Notes under the pieces: generated by a model
Database searches by the model: none
What the model was told of the DNA's origin: nothing
What the model saw: the letters and a program-made list of their open reading frames with translations, nothing else
Source: Gracilimonas sp.
GTDB taxonomy: Bacteria > Bacteroidota > Rhodothermia > Balneolales > Balneolaceae
DNA length: 35,991 nt
Direction: 5' to 3'
NCBI GenBank assembly: GCA_022450045.1
Contig: JAKURD010000028.1
Span: 1 to 35,991 of the forward strand
Made by a program: the position numbers and the translations under genes
In this document: positions 34,266 to 35,991 of the stretch, piece by piece
Layout: each line of letters begins with the position of its first letter
Position numbering within the stretch: the stretch's first letter is position 1

Positions 34266-34898
34266 TCAGATCTCGCCGCGTAATGATTTGGCAATGACCT
34301 CGGCCTTAGAATTAACATGCAATTTCTTGTAGATGTTCCGGATATGGGCTCTCACTGTATCAATAGAAATATCATACCGGTCAGCGATCAACTTATAGCT
34401 GAGGCCATCCACTAACCCATTCACAATATCTTGCTCACGATTTGTGAGCATACTTTCCTCATTCTTTTTAGGAGCTTCTTCATTGAAATGAGAGATCACC
34501 TTTCGGGCTATTTGTGGTGACATTGGGGCTCCACCCTTCATAAGATTTTCGATCGACTCCTTTATCTCAGGAAGTGAGGTGTGCTTTAATAAATACCCTG
34601 AAGCACCGGCTTTCAGGGAATCGAATATTTTGTGAGAATCATGATAGACCGTAAGCATCATGATCTCTACCTCGGGATATTTGGATTTTATTATCTCCAT
34701 CCCTTTGATACCTGACATCCCAGGCAACTGAATATCCATCAGTATTACATTAGGCCTCTGATGCTCTTCCAGGTAATCCAGCATTTCTTCCACTGAATCA
34801 ACAGCTACCGGGCAGTCCATATCTTTTTGCATATCCAAATATCTCTGTATCAGATCTCTGATCTTTTTATTGTCTTCAACTATTCCAATAACAGCCAT
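34266..34898 (-). CDS. NarL/LuxR-type response regulator
   Basis: A 210-residue DNA-binding regulator. The receiver domain spans residues 1-120 with acidic Glu8/Asp9, phospho-acceptor Asp55 in VILMDIQLPGM, Thr in MLTVYHD and Lys in LLKHTS. The LuxR helix-turn-helix lies at about 145-205 (LTNREQDIVNGLVDGLSYKLIADRYD, DTVRAHIRNIYKKL). It starts 12 bp after the sensor kinase stop, so the two are a cognate pair. The downstream lipoprotein and porin genes are plausible targets or operon members. Confidence 0.95.
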   Translation of the reverse strand: MAVIGIVEDNKKIRDLIQRYLDMQKDMDCPVAVDSVEEMLDYLEEHQRPNVILMDIQLPGMSGIKGMEIIKSKYPEVEIMMLTVYHDSHKIFDSLKAGASGYLLKHTSLPEIKESIENLMKGGAPMSPQIARKVISHFNEEAPKKNEESMLTNREQDIVNGLVDGLSYKLIADRYDISIDTVRAHIRNIYKKLHVNSKAEVIAKSLRGEI

Positions 34899-34910
34899 TT
34901 TATCGGTCCC

Positions 34911-35991
34911 TTAGTTAGTATTCAAAGTTCCTTTAACAGCGATGGTAAATCCATCCGTGCTGTCTATATTAATATCTGCGCCAATACGATTCGCTCGCAT
35001 TTCCATGTTACGCAAACCTTGTCCAGTTTTTTTAGTTCCTTTACCAGTAGTTCCATTATCCGAAATGTTAAATTCAAAATGCCCATTATGGTTTTGCATT
35101 TTTATTTCTACCTGATCTCCATTTGAATATTTTGCGATATTATTAACCGCCTCCTTAAAGATCAGATATACATTCTCTTTTACTGAAACAGGTAGTTTAT
35201 TGTCCATATTCAATTCACCAAAATCATACCTTACTGACATATTTTTGGACTCAAGTGTATTCAAGACATAATCTTGCATACGATCGGTCAGATCACCAAG
35301 GGTATCATTCCGGGCATCGATAGACCAAACGATATCATCAAGGCTTGAAACGATCTTACGGCACTGACGGCCAATCTGCTCCAATGATTTCTTAAATTCA
35401 GAATCTGCATCTCCTGCCTGCAAAAAATCAGATTGCAGCGCGATCTCGGTTAAACTAGCTCCCACATCATCATGAAGGTCGCTGGCGATCCTTACCCTCA
35501 TGCGCTCGATATCGATCATTTTTCTTACCCGATAGTAATTATAAAATAAATATATGATCCCAATCACTGCAATAAGCATCAGGATCCAGAACCACCATTG
35601 CATCCAGAACGGAGCTGAGATCCGAAATTTAAATTCTTCTAAGTCTTCACTCCATGTACCATTCAAGTTTCTGGCATGTACCTGAAAAGTATATTGGCCG
35701 GGAGGAAGTGATGGATATTTCACGGATCGGGCTGTAGTTTGCTGCCAACCCGGATCTATTTCACTCAGTTTATATTCATACAAAATTTGATTAGGAGCTG
35801 TAAAATTGATTCCAGAATACTGAATCTCAAGGTAATTCTCTTCATGTGAAAGGGTAAAATATTCTCCGGGCTTATACTCCCTTCCAGATGCATTAACTCC
35901 TGTGATATGAACCTTAGGAGGTACCGTATTTCCTTGATAGGAATTGGGGTTAAAGCGACTTAATCCTTCCACAGTTCCAAACCATAAATAC
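34911..35991 (-). CDS. Sensor histidine kinase, Y_Y_Y/HisKA_3 type, C-terminal part
   Basis: The gene continues past the right edge: upstream of the first internal start the frame still reads YLWFGTVEGLSRFNP, the end of a two-component propeller (Reg_prop) repeat, so the N-terminal beta-propeller sensor lies outside. Visible parts are a Y_Y_Y domain (ending PSLPPGQYTFQVHARNLNG), one membrane helix (about WMQWWFWILMLIAVIGIIYL), and a HisKA_3 dimerisation domain with the phospho-acceptor His in ASDLHDDVGASLTEI. A HATPase follows with N box FKEAVNNIAKYSNG and a GQGLRNMEMRA G2 region. The periplasmic propeller senses and the cytoplasmic domain phosphorylates the LuxR-type regulator 12 bp downstream. 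Confidence 0.92.
   Translation of the reverse strand, partial: YLWFGTVEGLSRFNPNSYQGNTVPPKVHITGVNASGREYKPGEYFTLSHEENYLEIQYSGINFTAPNQILYEYKLSEIDPGWQQTTARSVKYPSLPPGQYTFQVHARNLNGTWSEDLEEFKFRISAPFWMQWWFWILMLIAVIGIIYLFYNYYRVRKMIDIERMRVRIASDLHDDVGASLTEIALQSDFLQAGDADSEFKKSLEQIGRQCRKIVSSLDDIVWSIDARNDTLGDLTDRMQDYVLNTLESKNMSVRYDFGELNMDNKLPVSVKENVYLIFKEAVNNIAKYSNGDQVEIKMQNHNGHFEFNISDNGTTGKGTKKTGQGLRNMEMRANRIGADINIDSTDGFTIAVKGTLNTN

Overview
The window looks like a stretch of chromosome from a free-living member of the Bacteroidota/FCB group, most probably Balneolota (Gracilimonas/Balneola/Rhodohalobacter-like). The reasons are an outer-membrane TonB-dependent receptor with a carboxypeptidase-regulatory-like N-terminus, a Y_Y_Y-type sensor kinase, an ECF sigma factor paired with a TPR-bearing Ser/Thr kinase, several lipoproteins, a glycine-rich OmpA lipoprotein, and promoters of the TTTG-N19-TA type. 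The phylum is inferred, not proven. I saw no rRNA, tRNA, CRISPR array or prophage.

Layout. (1) 1-2.3 kb: the 3' end of a hybrid sensor kinase interrupted by an in-frame stop, then an M28 peptidase lipoprotein. (2) 2.3-8.1 kb: an agmatine-deiminase-like protein that has lost its catalytic cysteine, the TPR remnant of a Ser/Thr kinase-type protein, an ECF sigma factor, and an intact membrane Ser/Thr kinase with a TPR sensor half. (3) 8.1-14.6 kb: housekeeping genes (pckA, prfA, purK, purE, an RRM RNA-binding protein) separated by intergenic repeats. (4) 14.6-16.7 kb: a YbjQ-like protein, then grpE-dnaJ. (5) 16.9-23.6 kb: a TonB receptor plus SGNH lipoprotein operon, divergent from an SGNH lipoprotein/membrane protein/SIMPL operon, with a LacI-type operator between them. 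(6) 23.8-29.2 kb: a PIG-L deacetylase, then the tesA <> ybbA-ybbP arrangement also known from E. coli. (7) 29.3-36 kb: an OmpA lipoprotein, CorA, and a reverse-strand run of sensor kinase, LuxR-type regulator, Tyr/Arg/Ser-rich lipoprotein and FadL-like porin. The sensor kinase runs off the right edge.

The strongest non-gene signal is a family of small non-coding mobile elements. Two 180-bp copies (8242-8421 and, inverted, 24786-24965) match at 161 of 180 positions without gaps. They have 15-bp terminal inverted repeats and different perfect 5-bp target duplications (TAGAG, TAAAA). A related group with TTAAYGTGAGTTC ends and conserved hairpins sits at 8437, 10450, 14119 and 25019, and a hairpin-only piece lies at 23632.

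The most interesting functional hypothesis is that the sigma factor at 4919-5500 lacks the acidic DAED motif of region 2.2 and has a threonine there (Thr53), next to a membrane Ser/Thr kinase. This resembles the phosphorylation-activated ECF43/EcfP type. The lost upstream kinase paralogue and the dead deiminase suggest this neighbourhood is decaying and being rearranged.
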